From AG1 sp035559775 (GTDB taxonomy: Archaea > Thermoproteota > Thermoprotei_A > Sulfolobales > AG1): 64,000 nt of DNA. The notes below the pieces were generated by a model. It was not told where the DNA came from, made no database searches, and worked only from the letters and a program-made list of their open reading frames with translations. Both the position numbers and the translations under genes were made by a program. The stretch lies in the NCBI GenBank assembly GCA_035559775.1, contig DATMAU010000025.1:5884-69883 (forward strand), read 5' to 3'. This document shows, piece by piece, positions 8,794 to 17,966 of the stretch (within the stretch, counting starts at the first letter, position 1; each line of letters opens with the position of its first letter).

Positions 8794-9807
8794 GTGAAAG
8801 TTGGGAAACTCTCAGCCGAGCTTCTCGAGAGATTCATCATGAGCAGGATTGGGACTACAGATCCTGAGGTTCTGGTAGGCCCTAGATACGGAGAGGATGC
8901 AGCTATAATAAAGATCGGGGGGTCATATCTAGCAGCCCATAGCGACCCGATAACAGCAGCTGTTAGGAACGCTGGGTGGCTCGCTATAAATGTCGCATCG
9001 AACGATGTTGCTGTTAGGGGTGCTATGCCTAGATGGGCGCTTAACACGATACTGCTCCCCCCATCGGCATCTATAGAAGATCTTGATGAGGTCACGAGCC
9101 AGATAGATAGGGCTGCAAAAAGGCTTGGTATCATGATCATTGGGGGTCATACAGAGGTTACGGATGTTGTTAGTAGGTTGGTAATAGTATCAACTGTAAT
9201 AGGACCTGTAGTTAGAAGGCCCATATCGACAGGAGGTGCGGGTGTTGGTGATATGGTTATAATGACAAAGACTGCTGGTATAGAGGGGACGGCTATAATA
9301 GCTACTGATTATAGAGATGCATTATTAAGAAGAGGAGTATCTCAAGAAGTACTGGATCGTGCATCGAGTTTTTACGATATGATCAGTGTGGTCGATGAGG
9401 CATTGATCCTGGCTAAGAGCGATCTAGCAACCTCAATGCACGATCCCACAGAAGGGGGGATCGTTGGAGGGGTTGCTGAGATAGCTTATGCATCAGGTAA
9501 AGGGGTAGAGATCTGGGAGGAATCGATACCAATAGCCCCAGAGACTCGGGAGATTGTTCAGGCTATCGGTATAGATCCCCTAAGGCTTATAGGCAGTGGA
9601 TCTCTCATAGCAACAATACCTAGCGAGCATGTGGAGGAAGCGATTAAGATCCTCAGGGTGAAGGGTATAGAGGTCAGCATAATAGGGAGGATTCTCCCAG
9701 GCGGTTCGGGTGTTACGCTGGTTAAAAAGGACAGCACTAAGATAAAGATCCCGATGCATGTTGATGACGAGATCTATAGGGTTAGCGAGATTATTAAGAC
9801 CCTGTGA
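8794..9807 (+). CDS. AIR synthase-related / HypE-like ATP-binding protein
   Basis: Member of the PurM/HypE/ThiL/SelD ATPase superfamily, 337 aa. It has the N-terminal acidic motif (Y-G-E-D-A-A-I-I), the S-D-P-I-T/N-V-A-S-N-D-V-A nucleotide site, and the C-terminal H-D-P-T-E-G-G-I motif. No hydrogenase structural or other hyp genes are in the window, so a hydrogenase maturation role is not supported by context. It begins with GTG 47 nt after alaX and ends the plus-strand run that started with ppa. A second, longer member of the superfamily lies at 53.6 kb. Confidence 0.8.
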   Translation: MKVGKLSAELLERFIMSRIGTTDPEVLVGPRYGEDAAIIKIGGSYLAAHSDPITAAVRNAGWLAINVASNDVAVRGAMPRWALNTILLPPSASIEDLDEVTSQIDRAAKRLGIMIIGGHTEVTDVVSRLVIVSTVIGPVVRRPISTGGAGVGDMVIMTKTAGIEGTAIIATDYRDALLRRGVSQEVLDRASSFYDMISVVDEALILAKSDLATSMHDPTEGGIVGGVAEIAYASGKGVEIWEESIPIAPETREIVQAIGIDPLRLIGSGSLIATIPSEHVEEAIKILRVKGIEVSIIGRILPGGSGVTLVKKDSTKIKIPMHVDDEIYRVSEIIKTL

Positions 9808-10007
9808 GTATCCAACATCTATCTCTCATAGGCGTATATCAGAGGTTAGCGCATAATAACACGGATCACCGTGTAGGTTGGAATGCAAACACAACCTGGT
9901 AAAGATAACTCTAGAGTCTTTATCTCTATATAGAAATATAGAAAGTTCTCTCAAACTTTTTAAATAGCTAAAATGTTCCTGGAAGATTCAGCCTAGTGGT
10001 TTGGACA

Positions 10008-11369
10008 TTATTTTCCAGCTACCCGTACGCTTTTTAGAAGCACTGGTGGGGCCGAGATCCTTTCCCTATGCTCTATATCTTTCCCGACCATATGTATTTT
10101 GTTTATAAGCATTTCGTAGAAGTCGACAGAGATGACACCACCATTTATAGGGGCTACTATCTCTCCATTTTCGATCAGATAGGCGTTTGTTATTGTTGCA
10201 TTTAGATTTCCGCTCACGGGGTTTGAGAGCCACTCGCCTATGGTGCTTAGAACATATATGCCCTTCTTTGTGCTTCTGATCATCTCATCTATACTGAAGG
10301 TTCCCGGCTGTATTGATAGATGGTTTGGACCTGGTGTTGGAGGCGACGAATAGCTTCTCCACGCATTCCCTGTAGAGGCTCTCCCCTCTATTTTTGCTGT
10401 ATAGCTGTCATAGATATAGCTCTTAAGAACTCCTTTCTCAATAACGATGTTCCTGGACGTCGGGTGCCCCTCATCGTCAAAGGATCTAGCACCTAGGTAT
10501 CTCGGATCCGAACCCTCATCGACTATCGATAGATCCTCAATAGCTATTCTACTACCTATCTTACCTATAAGCGGGGATCTCCCGCGCTGGATCGATAGGG
10601 CTGATATTGCTGGTGAGAGCATTGTGCTTATAAACGATGCAAAGATCCTGGGTGCTAATATTAGATCATACACACCATTCTCAGGAGCCCTACCCCCTAT
10701 AAAGCTCTTAGCCATTGATCCGACCTTAGCTCCTAAGTCGTGCGGCCTGAGATCCTTTATAGATCTGGATGCGTGGTAATCGCCATAAGTACCCTCGCCT
10801 TTATCGTTAGAAGCCTTAGCATATACATAGACCCACGAGCCTGTCTCCTCCCTGCTCACTGGACCACCATATGGATTGATTATCTCCACACGGTGATAGG
10901 CAGTGCCACAAGACCCCCTAACAGGCTTTGTAGATGGTGACGAGCTCATAACACCCTCTATAGTGTTAACAGCGATCTCCACGATCTCTTCAGGCCCTAT
11001 ACTAGCTATAGCTTTATCAGCAAACTCTCCTTTAGAGATTGAACCTATTTTCTCGTTAAATCCTCTCCAACCAGGATCTTCAGGCGCAACCCTAGCTATC
11101 GATATAGCCTTCATCACAGCATCCTCTATACCTCCTGGGCTTAGATCCTGCGTCCCCACTACTGAAACCTTCTTACCGATAGAGACCCGTATTCCTAGGG
11201 ATTTCGATATCACAATCTCAGCTCTCTCTATATCTTCTGAGAAGTTGAGCGATAGATCTCTAGAGACAGAGTAATAGATTTCCGCCTCTGAGGCTCCTAG
11301 ATCCAACGCCCTCCTATAGATCTTCTCTATATCTATATCCACATGGTTCGTCATTCTATCTCCCTCCAA
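10008..11369 (-). CDS. tldE: TldE (PmbA) subunit of TldD/TldE metalloprotease
   Basis: Non-catalytic partner of the TldD/TldE peptidase, which degrades unfolded or modified peptides. The 453-aa protein has the PmbA-type N-terminus (L-G-I-R-V-S-I-G-K-K) and C-terminal Ser/Gly-rich segment (W-L-S-N-P-V-S-G-N), but no H-E-x-x-x-H. It overlaps the end of tldD by 14 nt, which indicates translational coupling. The encoded start is M-E-G-D-R-M-T-N; the inner Met is an equally good start. Confidence 0.9.
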   Translation of the reverse strand: MEGDRMTNHVDIDIEKIYRRALDLGASEAEIYYSVSRDLSLNFSEDIERAEIVISKSLGIRVSIGKKVSVVGTQDLSPGGIEDAVMKAISIARVAPEDPGWRGFNEKIGSISKGEFADKAIASIGPEEIVEIAVNTIEGVMSSSPSTKPVRGSCGTAYHRVEIINPYGGPVSREETGSWVYVYAKASNDKGEGTYGDYHASRSIKDLRPHDLGAKVGSMAKSFIGGRAPENGVYDLILAPRIFASFISTMLSPAISALSIQRGRSPLIGKIGSRIAIEDLSIVDEGSDPRYLGARSFDDEGHPTSRNIVIEKGVLKSYIYDSYTAKIEGRASTGNAWRSYSSPPTPGPNHLSIQPGTFSIDEMIRSTKKGIYVLSTIGEWLSNPVSGNLNATITNAYLIENGEIVAPINGGVISVDFYEMLINKIHMVGKDIEHRERISAPPVLLKSVRVAGK

Positions 11370-12753
11370 CTATTATTTCTCTCACCATTATGTGGGGACC
11401 TCCATCACCGACTCTCACAAGCTGCCCATTCTTTCCACATCCCCCGAACACAGATGTCCTGATCCTGAGATCCTTTCCAACAGCCTCAACACTCTTCAGG
11501 GTCTCCAAGATATATCCAGAGATCACCACACCCCTAACCATCTCCCCGATCTCCCCGTTTCTTATGAAGTACGAGGGCCCTGCGGAGAATGTGAACGTAC
11601 CAGCCCCTGTATCAACCTGACCTCCGCCAGCCCCTCGTCCTGATAGGTAGAGCCCGTTTCTCGCCTCTCTTATCTGCTCCTCCACGCTCCACCCACCGGG
11701 TTCCATGTATATATTGGTCTGCCTAACAATGGGAGCGTTCTCAAAATCCTGAGCCCTCCCATTACCAGTGATCCCTACTCCCAGAAGCGATGCCGAGGCC
11801 CTATCAGTTAGATATCCCCTCAACACGCCCTTTTCAACGATAACTGTTCTCTCTTTAGGATTGCCCTCATCATCATAAGGTACTGGGTATCCTCCGAAAG
11901 CTAGCCCGTCATCAACTATTGTCACGATCTCCGAAGCTACTTTCACTCCAATCTTGTCCTTAAGTATAGATGTCTCCGAAGCAACGAGATCTCCTTCTGA
12001 CGCGTGTCCAAAGGCTTCGTGGAGCAACAATCCTACGAGGTCAGGATCCATGACAACTCTCATCTTTCCTGGAGGAGGGGTTGGGGCTTTCAGGGCCTTT
12101 TTAGCTGTCATGCTTATATCCCTAGCAAAGCCCTCCCAATCGTTGTTTTGAATAAACTCCCAACCAGATGCCATCGAGCGGCTATCATGGAGCCTCTCCA
12201 TAGAGCCAGTCTCTCCAGCAACGCTAGTATGGGATATGCCTACGAGAACCACTTCCCACGTTACCTCTGCATCGCTGGAAACCACCGATCTGAAATCCCT
12301 CTGGATCCCGAGCATAGTTATAGAGGATCTTATACCCTCGACCTCTAGACCAGCCTTATTAGCCTCTAAAGCGACCTTGATCTTTTCCTCAGGAGGCACT
12401 GAGAACGGGTCTACATGTATATTGGGAGTTCGTCTCCCCTTCACATGGGGTCTCTCGGCTAGGATGATCTGTTTCTTTGAAGCCTTTGCAGCAGCAATAG
12501 CGTTTTGTACAGCTGACATGAGATCCTCTATGCTGGGGGAATTTGTTGCTGAGAAGCCAATTCTGTTGTTATAGAGAACCCTCACTCCAAACCCAGCCCT
12601 GCTTGTTACTGAATAGTCTTTCAAAGAACCATTATCCGCTCTCACCAGTTCGTATGAGTATCTATGAAACCTAGCCTCAGCATAGCTAGCTCCGAGGGAT
12701 TCAGCGTATCTAACCAGTCTGTGCAGCACATCCAGATCATACTCCATGTGCAT
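11356..12753 (-). CDS. tldD: TldD catalytic subunit of TldD/TldE metalloprotease
   Basis: Zinc peptidase subunit, 465 aa. The active site H-E-A-F-G-H fits the family's H-E-x-x-x-H pattern, followed by A-S-E-G-D. The C-terminus has the expected cysteine-bearing G-G-C-G-K-N-G-Q segment. It forms a heterodimer with the overlapping downstream tldE product, in which peptide substrates are cleaved in an enclosed channel. It is the first gene of this minus-strand pair. Confidence 0.93.
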   Translation of the reverse strand: MHMEYDLDVLHRLVRYAESLGASYAEARFHRYSYELVRADNGSLKDYSVTSRAGFGVRVLYNNRIGFSATNSPSIEDLMSAVQNAIAAAKASKKQIILAERPHVKGRRTPNIHVDPFSVPPEEKIKVALEANKAGLEVEGIRSSITMLGIQRDFRSVVSSDAEVTWEVVLVGISHTSVAGETGSMERLHDSRSMASGWEFIQNNDWEGFARDISMTAKKALKAPTPPPGKMRVVMDPDLVGLLLHEAFGHASEGDLVASETSILKDKIGVKVASEIVTIVDDGLAFGGYPVPYDDEGNPKERTVIVEKGVLRGYLTDRASASLLGVGITGNGRAQDFENAPIVRQTNIYMEPGGWSVEEQIREARNGLYLSGRGAGGGQVDTGAGTFTFSAGPSYFIRNGEIGEMVRGVVISGYILETLKSVEAVGKDLRIRTSVFGGCGKNGQLVRVGDGGPHIMVREIIVGGR

Positions 12754-12974
12754 CCCAAGGACTATACCTTATAAAGATATTAAAAGCCATAGTGATCCCA
12801 GGAGCAGAAGTTCAAAGAGCTCTGAGTTGTTAGGGTAACGCCATGTCTTTTAAAGCCTGAGCGGTCATGTTGGGTTGTTCTTATTTATACTCGTTATAGC
12901 CAAGGTTATTAGGAGTTATTTAGAGTCGTTATTTAGAGTCTTTGATTAATATGGTTTTGGCTCTGATTTAGTCT

Positions 12975-13172
12975 TCGCATCGACTCTCAATGGCAATGGG
13001 AGCATTGCTCCGAGCCGTCTGGGGCTAATCCTAGATGTGGGCCACGTGTCGTTGAGCTCAACGGTAGGGCATGACCTCATAGGGATCTTCTATCTCTGTG
13101 GGCGGGGTGGAAGCCCTTGGATGTGAAGTTACATCAAAGAACATAGACATACATCCAGGGACAGATGGAAGC
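12975..13172 (+). repeat. Dispersed repeat family R1, copy D (degenerate)
   Basis: Shares with the other three copies the small hairpin GGAGC-ATT-GCTCC (12999-13011), a G-T-G-G-A-A-G-C-C-like block, and the 3' block ACATCCAGGGACA. It lacks the conserved 5' TATA-like block seen in the other copies and is the most diverged of the four, so it is probably a decayed member. Confidence 0.65.
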
Positions 13173-13330
13173 CTATCAACCTTGTTCCCGGGTTTGACGG
13201 CTCTCTATGCTTCGAGCTCTTAAAGGGGCTCCATTGACCCTACTGATCAGTCTCTATGACATAGGAAAAGTTTAAACCAGCAGATCAGATCGTGAGAATA
13301 TGTGGATAGGAATCTTTACTAGCTATTAAG

Positions 13331-13342
13331 CTCTTTATAGAA
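13331..13342 (+). promoter_or_regulatory. TATA-like box for the M20 peptidase gene
   Basis: CTCTTTATAGAA is centred about 28 nt before the ATG at 13366, the spacing expected for a leaderless archaeal transcript. Confidence 0.45.
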
Positions 13343-13365
13343 TTGTACCTGGGCGTGTTTGACAA

Positions 13366-14625
13366 ATGATAGATCTAGATCTGGTTGTTAAGGGTGTTGA
13401 GAGTTATAGGGATTTTGCTGTGAGGTTTCTTGGAGAGATAGTATCTATCCCTACTGTTTCTCCTTGGGGTGAGGGTTATGAGGAGTTCGCCAGGGTCTCT
13501 AAAGAGCTTCTAGAGGCTGTTGGAGTTTCTGTAGAGATCCACAGGGTTCCCCAGGACTATGTGGATCCCAGGATCCCACCAGAGGGTAGAGGGAGAGCTA
13601 GGTATATAGTGCTCGCACGGATCGGTAGTGAGGATAGCGTGACTATCCACTTCAACGGGCATTACGATGTCGTCCCCGGAGGACCTGGCTGGAAGATAAC
13701 TGATCCCTTCAAGCCAAGGATTGTTGATGGAAAACTCTATGGCAGAGGATCCACAGATATGAAAGGGGGCATAGCTGCTATAGCAGCTGCAATGGCATCG
13801 CTATCAAAGCAAGCTGATCGCCTCGGCATAGGCGTTGAAGCTGTATTCGTCCCGGACGAGGAGATTGGGGGATCAACTGGTACGGGATACGTGGTTGAGA
13901 AGGGCATGGCTAGGGGTAGATATGTTGTTATAGCAGAGCCCAGCGGTCTGGGGCAAATATATATAGGGCATAAGGGGGCGGTGTGGGGTGAGGTTGTTGT
14001 TAAGGGGAGGACTGGCCATGGATCCACTCCATGGCTTGGTGTGAACGCATTTGACAAAGCAACTCTGATAGCTAGGAAGATGTTCGACGAGCTTGTCCCA
14101 AGGGTTGAGGCTAAGAAGAGCAAATATACATATGATCTTGAAGAGGGTAACAAGGCAACGATAATGATCGGGGGTTATCTGAAGGGGGGTGAGAAGATAA
14201 ACCAGATCCCTGGCGAGGTTATATTCAGCTTTGATAGAAGGCTTATAGTTGAGGAGAGTATCGAGGATGCGTGGAGAGAGATAAAGGAGTTCATAGAGGA
14301 TATAGCTAGAAAAGTGGGGGCTGATGTGGAGCTCAGGCTTGTTCATAAAATGGAGCCTGTGGTGGTAGATCCAGGCTCAAGGATCTTTAGCGCGATAGAA
14401 AGGGCTGCTGAGAGAGTCCTTGGAACAAGACCTAGAAAGATAGTGTGTATAGGGGGGCTTGACATGAGATACTATGTTGCAGCCGGCTATGAGGCAGCAA
14501 CATACGGACCAGGTGTGCTTGGAACTGCACACACGCCGGACGAGTATATAGAGATTGAAGACGTGATATCTGCTTCCAAGATCTACTCGTTATTACCGCT
14601 AATCCTGTCAAGCAAAGGCTCATAG
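13366..14625 (+). CDS. M20 family metallopeptidase (ArgE/DapE-like)
   Basis: Two-zinc hydrolase, 419 aa, of the ArgE/DapE/ACY1/CPG2 group. Metal-site motifs are visible: G-H-Y-D-V-V-P-G-G, then G-R-G-S-T-D-M-K-G-G and the catalytic pair in P-D-E-E-I-G-G. The dimerisation segment includes G-H-G-S-T-P-W. The exact substrate (N-acyl amino acid or peptide) cannot be told from sequence, and neighbouring genes do not encode lysine or arginine synthesis. It converges with another M20 enzyme 6 nt downstream. Confidence 0.88.
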   Translation: MIDLDLVVKGVESYRDFAVRFLGEIVSIPTVSPWGEGYEEFARVSKELLEAVGVSVEIHRVPQDYVDPRIPPEGRGRARYIVLARIGSEDSVTIHFNGHYDVVPGGPGWKITDPFKPRIVDGKLYGRGSTDMKGGIAAIAAAMASLSKQADRLGIGVEAVFVPDEEIGGSTGTGYVVEKGMARGRYVVIAEPSGLGQIYIGHKGAVWGEVVVKGRTGHGSTPWLGVNAFDKATLIARKMFDELVPRVEAKKSKYTYDLEEGNKATIMIGGYLKGGEKINQIPGEVIFSFDRRLIVEESIEDAWREIKEFIEDIARKVGADVELRLVHKMEPVVVDPGSRIFSAIERAAERVLGTRPRKIVCIGGLDMRYYVAAGYEAATYGPGVLGTAHTPDEYIEIEDVISASKIYSLLPLILSSKGS

Positions 14626-14631
14626 CCTCTA

Positions 14632-15867
14632 TCACATCCTATCAAGCCTTATCACGGTTTCTAGCAACACTTTTAAACCATTCACAAGATCTTCATCCCT
14701 GGTATATTCATCCTTGGAGTGGCTCTTCCCACCAACGGATGGGAGGAATATCATACCGGTTTTTGAGATCCTAGCCATGTTCTGGGCATCATGACCCGCC
14801 CAGCTCCACATCTTCTTATAACTTAACCCTAGGTCTTTGCATACTGATTCTATGGTCGATACTACTTCTTCGTGGAAATAGACTCTATCTAGTGTGAAGC
14901 TTCTCTTAATCTCGAATTTAAGTCCCTCTTCCTCTGCTACGGCTTCTCCGATCATTTTCAAGAGCTTCTCAGTCCTCTCTATGGCTTTGGGATCCGGGCT
15001 TCTGGCCTCTATTGTGAAGCCAACAAACCCTGGCACAACGTTATGGACGCCTGGGTGTATATCGATCTTACCTATAGTGATCCTTATGGATCCTTGGTTT
15101 TTGAGGGCATATTCGCGCGCCTCTATGGCGAATTTTGCGAAGCCTGCTAGAGCGTCTCTTCTAATGCTCATAGGGGTTGTGCCCGCGTGGTTACTCTCGC
15201 CTTTGAAAGAAGCCTCCCATACTGTTATAGCTACTATGCCCATAGGTATCCCTATTTTAATGCCTTCCGTGTCGAGCTCTGGTCCTTGTTCTATGTGGAG
15301 TTCTAGATAGTATTTGGGGGGGGGGCTGTTGATCAGGTTGTTTGTTCTCTCACCCTTAAACCCCGATCTTTCAAGGGCTTCTCCAAAGCTGACCCCATCT
15401 CGATCCTTTCTATTATATATGTAACCAGGATCATAGGCTCCTGTGGATAATCCTGAGCCCATCAGCGATGGCGTCCATCTAGACCCCTCTTCATTAGTAA
15501 AGTCTATCAATGCCAGCTTATGTCTAAGCTTGATGCCCGATTCCTTAAGTGTTCTAAGAACTTCTAGGCCAGCGATAACCCCTAAGGCGCCGTCATACTT
15601 TCCGCCGCCTGGCACAGCATCTAGGTGTGATCCTATGGCTATCGTGTCTTTCCCCTCGCCTATCTCGGCTATGATGTTCCCAGCCTCATCATATCTTATT
15701 GATGCACCAAGGCTTCTCAGCATTTCTATTAGGAGTCTTCTAGCCCTCACGTCGTTTTCGTCGAGGGAGAGCCTCTGCATCCCTTTCTCACTATCCCAGC
15801 CTATGGATGAGAATAGATCGAATGTTTTGAGAAACCTGCCAGGATCTATCTTTAAACCTTCAACCAC
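14632..15867 (-). CDS. M20 family amidohydrolase (N-carbamoyl amino acid hydrolase / allantoate amidohydrolase type)
   Basis: Hydrolyses an N-carbamoyl or ureido amide bond in the HyuC/AmaB/AllC group. Seen: metal ligands in G-S-H-L-D-A-V-P-G-G-G-K-Y-D-G, the acidic pair in F-T-N-E-E-G-S-R-W, the H-I-E-Q-G-P segment, and N-H-A-G-T-T-P-M. The frame is open up to an ATG at 15972, but family homology begins near the GTG at 15867. A TATA-like CATAAATAAC lies about 25-35 nt before that GTG, so I prefer the shorter form of 411 aa. The natural substrate is not resolved. Confidence 0.85.
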   Translation of the reverse strand: MVEGLKIDPGRFLKTFDLFSSIGWDSEKGMQRLSLDENDVRARRLLIEMLRSLGASIRYDEAGNIIAEIGEGKDTIAIGSHLDAVPGGGKYDGALGVIAGLEVLRTLKESGIKLRHKLALIDFTNEEGSRWTPSLMGSGLSTGAYDPGYIYNRKDRDGVSFGEALERSGFKGERTNNLINSPPPKYYLELHIEQGPELDTEGIKIGIPMGIVAITVWEASFKGESNHAGTTPMSIRRDALAGFAKFAIEAREYALKNQGSIRITIGKIDIHPGVHNVVPGFVGFTIEARSPDPKAIERTEKLLKMIGEAVAEEEGLKFEIKRSFTLDRVYFHEEVVSTIESVCKDLGLSYKKMWSWAGHDAQNMARISKTGMIFLPSVGGKSHSKDEYTRDEDLVNGLKVLLETVIRLDRM

Positions 15868-16009
15868 CGCGTCGTCACCAGTAGTATTAAGCCGCTTGTT
15901 ATTTATGCTTGTTAAGCGCTTAGCCAGCGGTCTAGCTGGTAATGCTAGGTGATCATTGTAAGTCGTTCGCAATATTAGCTGTGTAGTGGGTGGTTAGTTG
16001 GTGTTCTAT

Positions 16010-16222
16010 ATGGGTAGGGAGTTCATTGTGTCGGATCTGGAGGATATATGGCTTGAGTATGATAGATCGAGTGATATACTTTACATAAACTTTGGAGACG
16101 ATGTTGAAGATATAGATGAAGCACTATTGGTTGGGGAAGATATAGTTGCGAGGATCAAGGGTGGGAGGTTAGTGTCAATAACTATTAATAATTTCTCCAA
16201 AAAAGCTGGTATCGAGCTCTAG
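16010..16222 (+). CDS. DUF2283 family small protein
   Basis: A 70-residue protein with the DUF2283 pattern: I-W-L-E-Y-D-R-S-S-D-I-L-Y-I-N-F near the start and an I-K-G-G-R-L-V-S-I strand later. Function is unknown; members are small beta proteins common in archaea. The frame opens at a TTG at 15998, but the ATG at 16010 is the more natural start. It is divergent from the amidohydrolase and converges tail to tail with the SpoIIM-like gene, whose stop begins at the next base. Confidence 0.75.
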   Translation: MGREFIVSDLEDIWLEYDRSSDILYINFGDDVEDIDEALLVGEDIVARIKGGRLVSITINNFSKKAGIEL

Positions 16223-16930
16223 CTATATAGAGCATAACGCGATAATGGTTGTAAAGCCTATTAAGGGGGTTATGAAGGATTCAACAAAAGCAGCAACTAA
16301 CAAGAGGGCAACGCCGATGAGTATTGCTGGCAAGAGGCTCCTAAACGTCTGGGTAAAGGAGGGCTTCTCGGTTCTCTTCCCCCTCTTCCACGACACATAA
16401 TCGATCAATGTGAACGAGAGCCTGACAGATGCTGCCATGAACACACTTATCCCTGGTATCTCGAAGATCCCGTGGGGTATTAGTAGGGCTGCCTTGAGTA
16501 TAGACATATCAAAGGGGCTGAGCACACAGTTAGGGATCGTTGATAAGATTTGTCTGATACCCTCGTCGATCCCCGGGTAGCCTATGATCGCTCCGGTTGC
16601 AAAGCCTTGGAAAGCTATGAAGAGCCATGGACCAGCTATTGTTGGGAATAGTGCGAGCATTATCAAAGATACCATGAGGTTATTTCCGAAAATAATTAGG
16701 GGTAATAGGAGCAATCCATAAGCCCCAGAGCCTGAGATTGCCTGCTCTATCTCCCTAGCCCTCTCGCTAAAAGATCCGTAGAGGGTCTCTTTAACCCCCT
16801 CTGGCGAGAGAGAGCCCATTATTGCTGCTACTACGAATATCACTACCCCGATCGCTGCTAAACGCTTGATTCCTGACCACCTACTCTTAATAGTATCACT
16901 GGACACGCTATCCCTCCTAGTATGGTTCAC
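16223..16930 (-). CDS. SpoIIM / DUF95-like integral membrane protein
   Basis: A 235-aa protein with about five membrane spans. The diagnostic I-P-H-G-I-F-E-I-P-G motif (P-H-G-x-x-E) of the stage II sporulation protein M family lies near the centre. These proteins occur widely in archaea that do not sporulate, and their role is unknown. It sits 21 nt downstream of the EamA transporter on the same strand, so the two are probably in one transcript. Confidence 0.85.
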   Translation of the reverse strand: MNHTRRDSVSSDTIKSRWSGIKRLAAIGVVIFVVAAIMGSLSPEGVKETLYGSFSERAREIEQAISGSGAYGLLLLPLIIFGNNLMVSLIMLALFPTIAGPWLFIAFQGFATGAIIGYPGIDEGIRQILSTIPNCVLSPFDMSILKAALLIPHGIFEIPGISVFMAASVRLSFTLIDYVSWKRGKRTEKPSFTQTFRSLLPAILIGVALLLVAAFVESFITPLIGFTTIIALCSI

Positions 16931-16951
16931 TATAGAGGATTTTATATTGCT

Positions 16952-17854
16952 TTATTGTGGTTTGTTCAGCAAGGTGATCCCAAGGATCACTATTCCAGAT
17001 ATGGCTAGCGATATTCCAAGGATGTTTATAGGCTCCACCAGCTCTCCTAAGAATAGGTATGCAAGGATCCCGGCGCCAACAGGCTCTAGAACGGCTATGG
17101 TGGATACTATGGGTGCTTCTACATATCTCAACATATAGTTAAGCACTGTGTGCCCACCTATCATGGGCCCTATAGCGATCGCTATGAATAACGCGAACTC
17201 TCTCAGATCCGTGGTGAGGAAACTATAGCGACCTTCCAGAATAGATATTGATGCCAGGAATGCTGAGGACCATAAGTAGGTAGGGATCACGTATTCATAG
17301 AGACCAGCGCTCCTCCTAACGATCCTCCCTATCACAAAGTACCCGGAGGCTGCTAGTGCACCTATGATAGATAGGATCGAGCCTAATACCCATTCACCAG
17401 CAAGAGATCCGGGTTCTTTATACGATGCCAGCAAGCCCCCTAAAAGGGATATTATTATCAATACCCATTGCTTCTTCCCCAACCTCTCTTTAAGGATAAC
17501 GTGCGATAGTATCCCAGTAAATACTGGGTGGAGATCAACAAGCGTTGTGCTCACAATAACCGGGAGTAGTCTGAGGCTCCATATCCATGAGTAGAAATGA
17601 ATAGCTAGAAAGAATCCAGATAGAACTGTGAGGAGTAGGTTCCTCTCTATAGACCTAGCTATAAGACTAAGCCTGTTAGTAATGATTGAATAGAGAAGCA
17701 ATATCAACACAGATATGAATAACCGCCAGAAAGAAACAATACTCGGAGGAGATGTAGTGGCTTTTATTAATATAGACGCAGATGATATCGATACCAAGGC
17801 TACAACAGAGAGGATAGCTAGCGTTAAGGCCCCGCCACCAGGTCTCTTCCCCAT
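16952..17854 (-). CDS. EamA/DMT superfamily transporter
   Basis: A 300-aa protein with about ten hydrophobic spans in two similar halves, the drug/metabolite transporter fold. The first half has P-P-S-I-V-S-F-W-R and the second half V-L-E-P-V-G-A-G-I-L-A-Y-L-F-L-G-E, both characteristic EamA positions. It probably exports or imports a small metabolite; the substrate is unknown. It lies directly upstream of the SpoIIM-like gene and divergent from the aminopeptidase. Confidence 0.85.
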   Translation of the reverse strand: MGKRPGGGALTLAILSVVALVSISSASILIKATTSPPSIVSFWRLFISVLILLLYSIITNRLSLIARSIERNLLLTVLSGFFLAIHFYSWIWSLRLLPVIVSTTLVDLHPVFTGILSHVILKERLGKKQWVLIIISLLGGLLASYKEPGSLAGEWVLGSILSIIGALAASGYFVIGRIVRRSAGLYEYVIPTYLWSSAFLASISILEGRYSFLTTDLREFALFIAIAIGPMIGGHTVLNYMLRYVEAPIVSTIAVLEPVGAGILAYLFLGELVEPINILGISLAISGIVILGITLLNKPQ

Positions 17855-17955
17855 GGCTAACCAGATCTAATAAGAAGGGTCTCTTATTAAAGCCGCTAAA
17901 TCTATCTCGCCCTCGCTATTTAAACAAAATGATAAAAAAGCTGATAGGATATCAT

Positions 17956-17963
17956 GGAGGGAG
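17956..17963 (+). promoter_or_regulatory. Ribosome binding site deciding a TTG start
   Basis: GGAGGGAG ends 3 nt before the TTG at 17967 and is a strong Shine-Dalgarno match. It supports the TTG over the out-of-frame ATG at 17954. A TATA-like CTATTTAAAC at 17915-17924 would place the transcript start about 20 nt before the TTG. Confidence 0.6.
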
Positions 17964-17966
17964 ATA

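Larger units (their letters stand above)
12754..13365. other. Gene-free 612-bp gap holding a degenerate repeat copy
   Basis: No open frame of convincing length or composition is visible. The middle (about 12975-13172) is a diverged copy of the repeat family also found at 26.5, 45.5 and 48.9 kb. The right end holds a TATA-like box for the M20 gene. The left 200 bases show nothing I can name. Confidence 0.6.

Noticed and set aside
9808..10007. A+T-rich 200-bp gap with TTTTTAAATAG, considered as a promoter or small RNA
   Set aside because: It lies between convergent genes and has no hairpin, C/D box pair or repeat that I could support; probably a terminator region.
12975..13172. CRISPR array
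   Set aside because: The repeats in the window are about 97-275 bp, dispersed and few; no short regularly spaced units and no cas genes.
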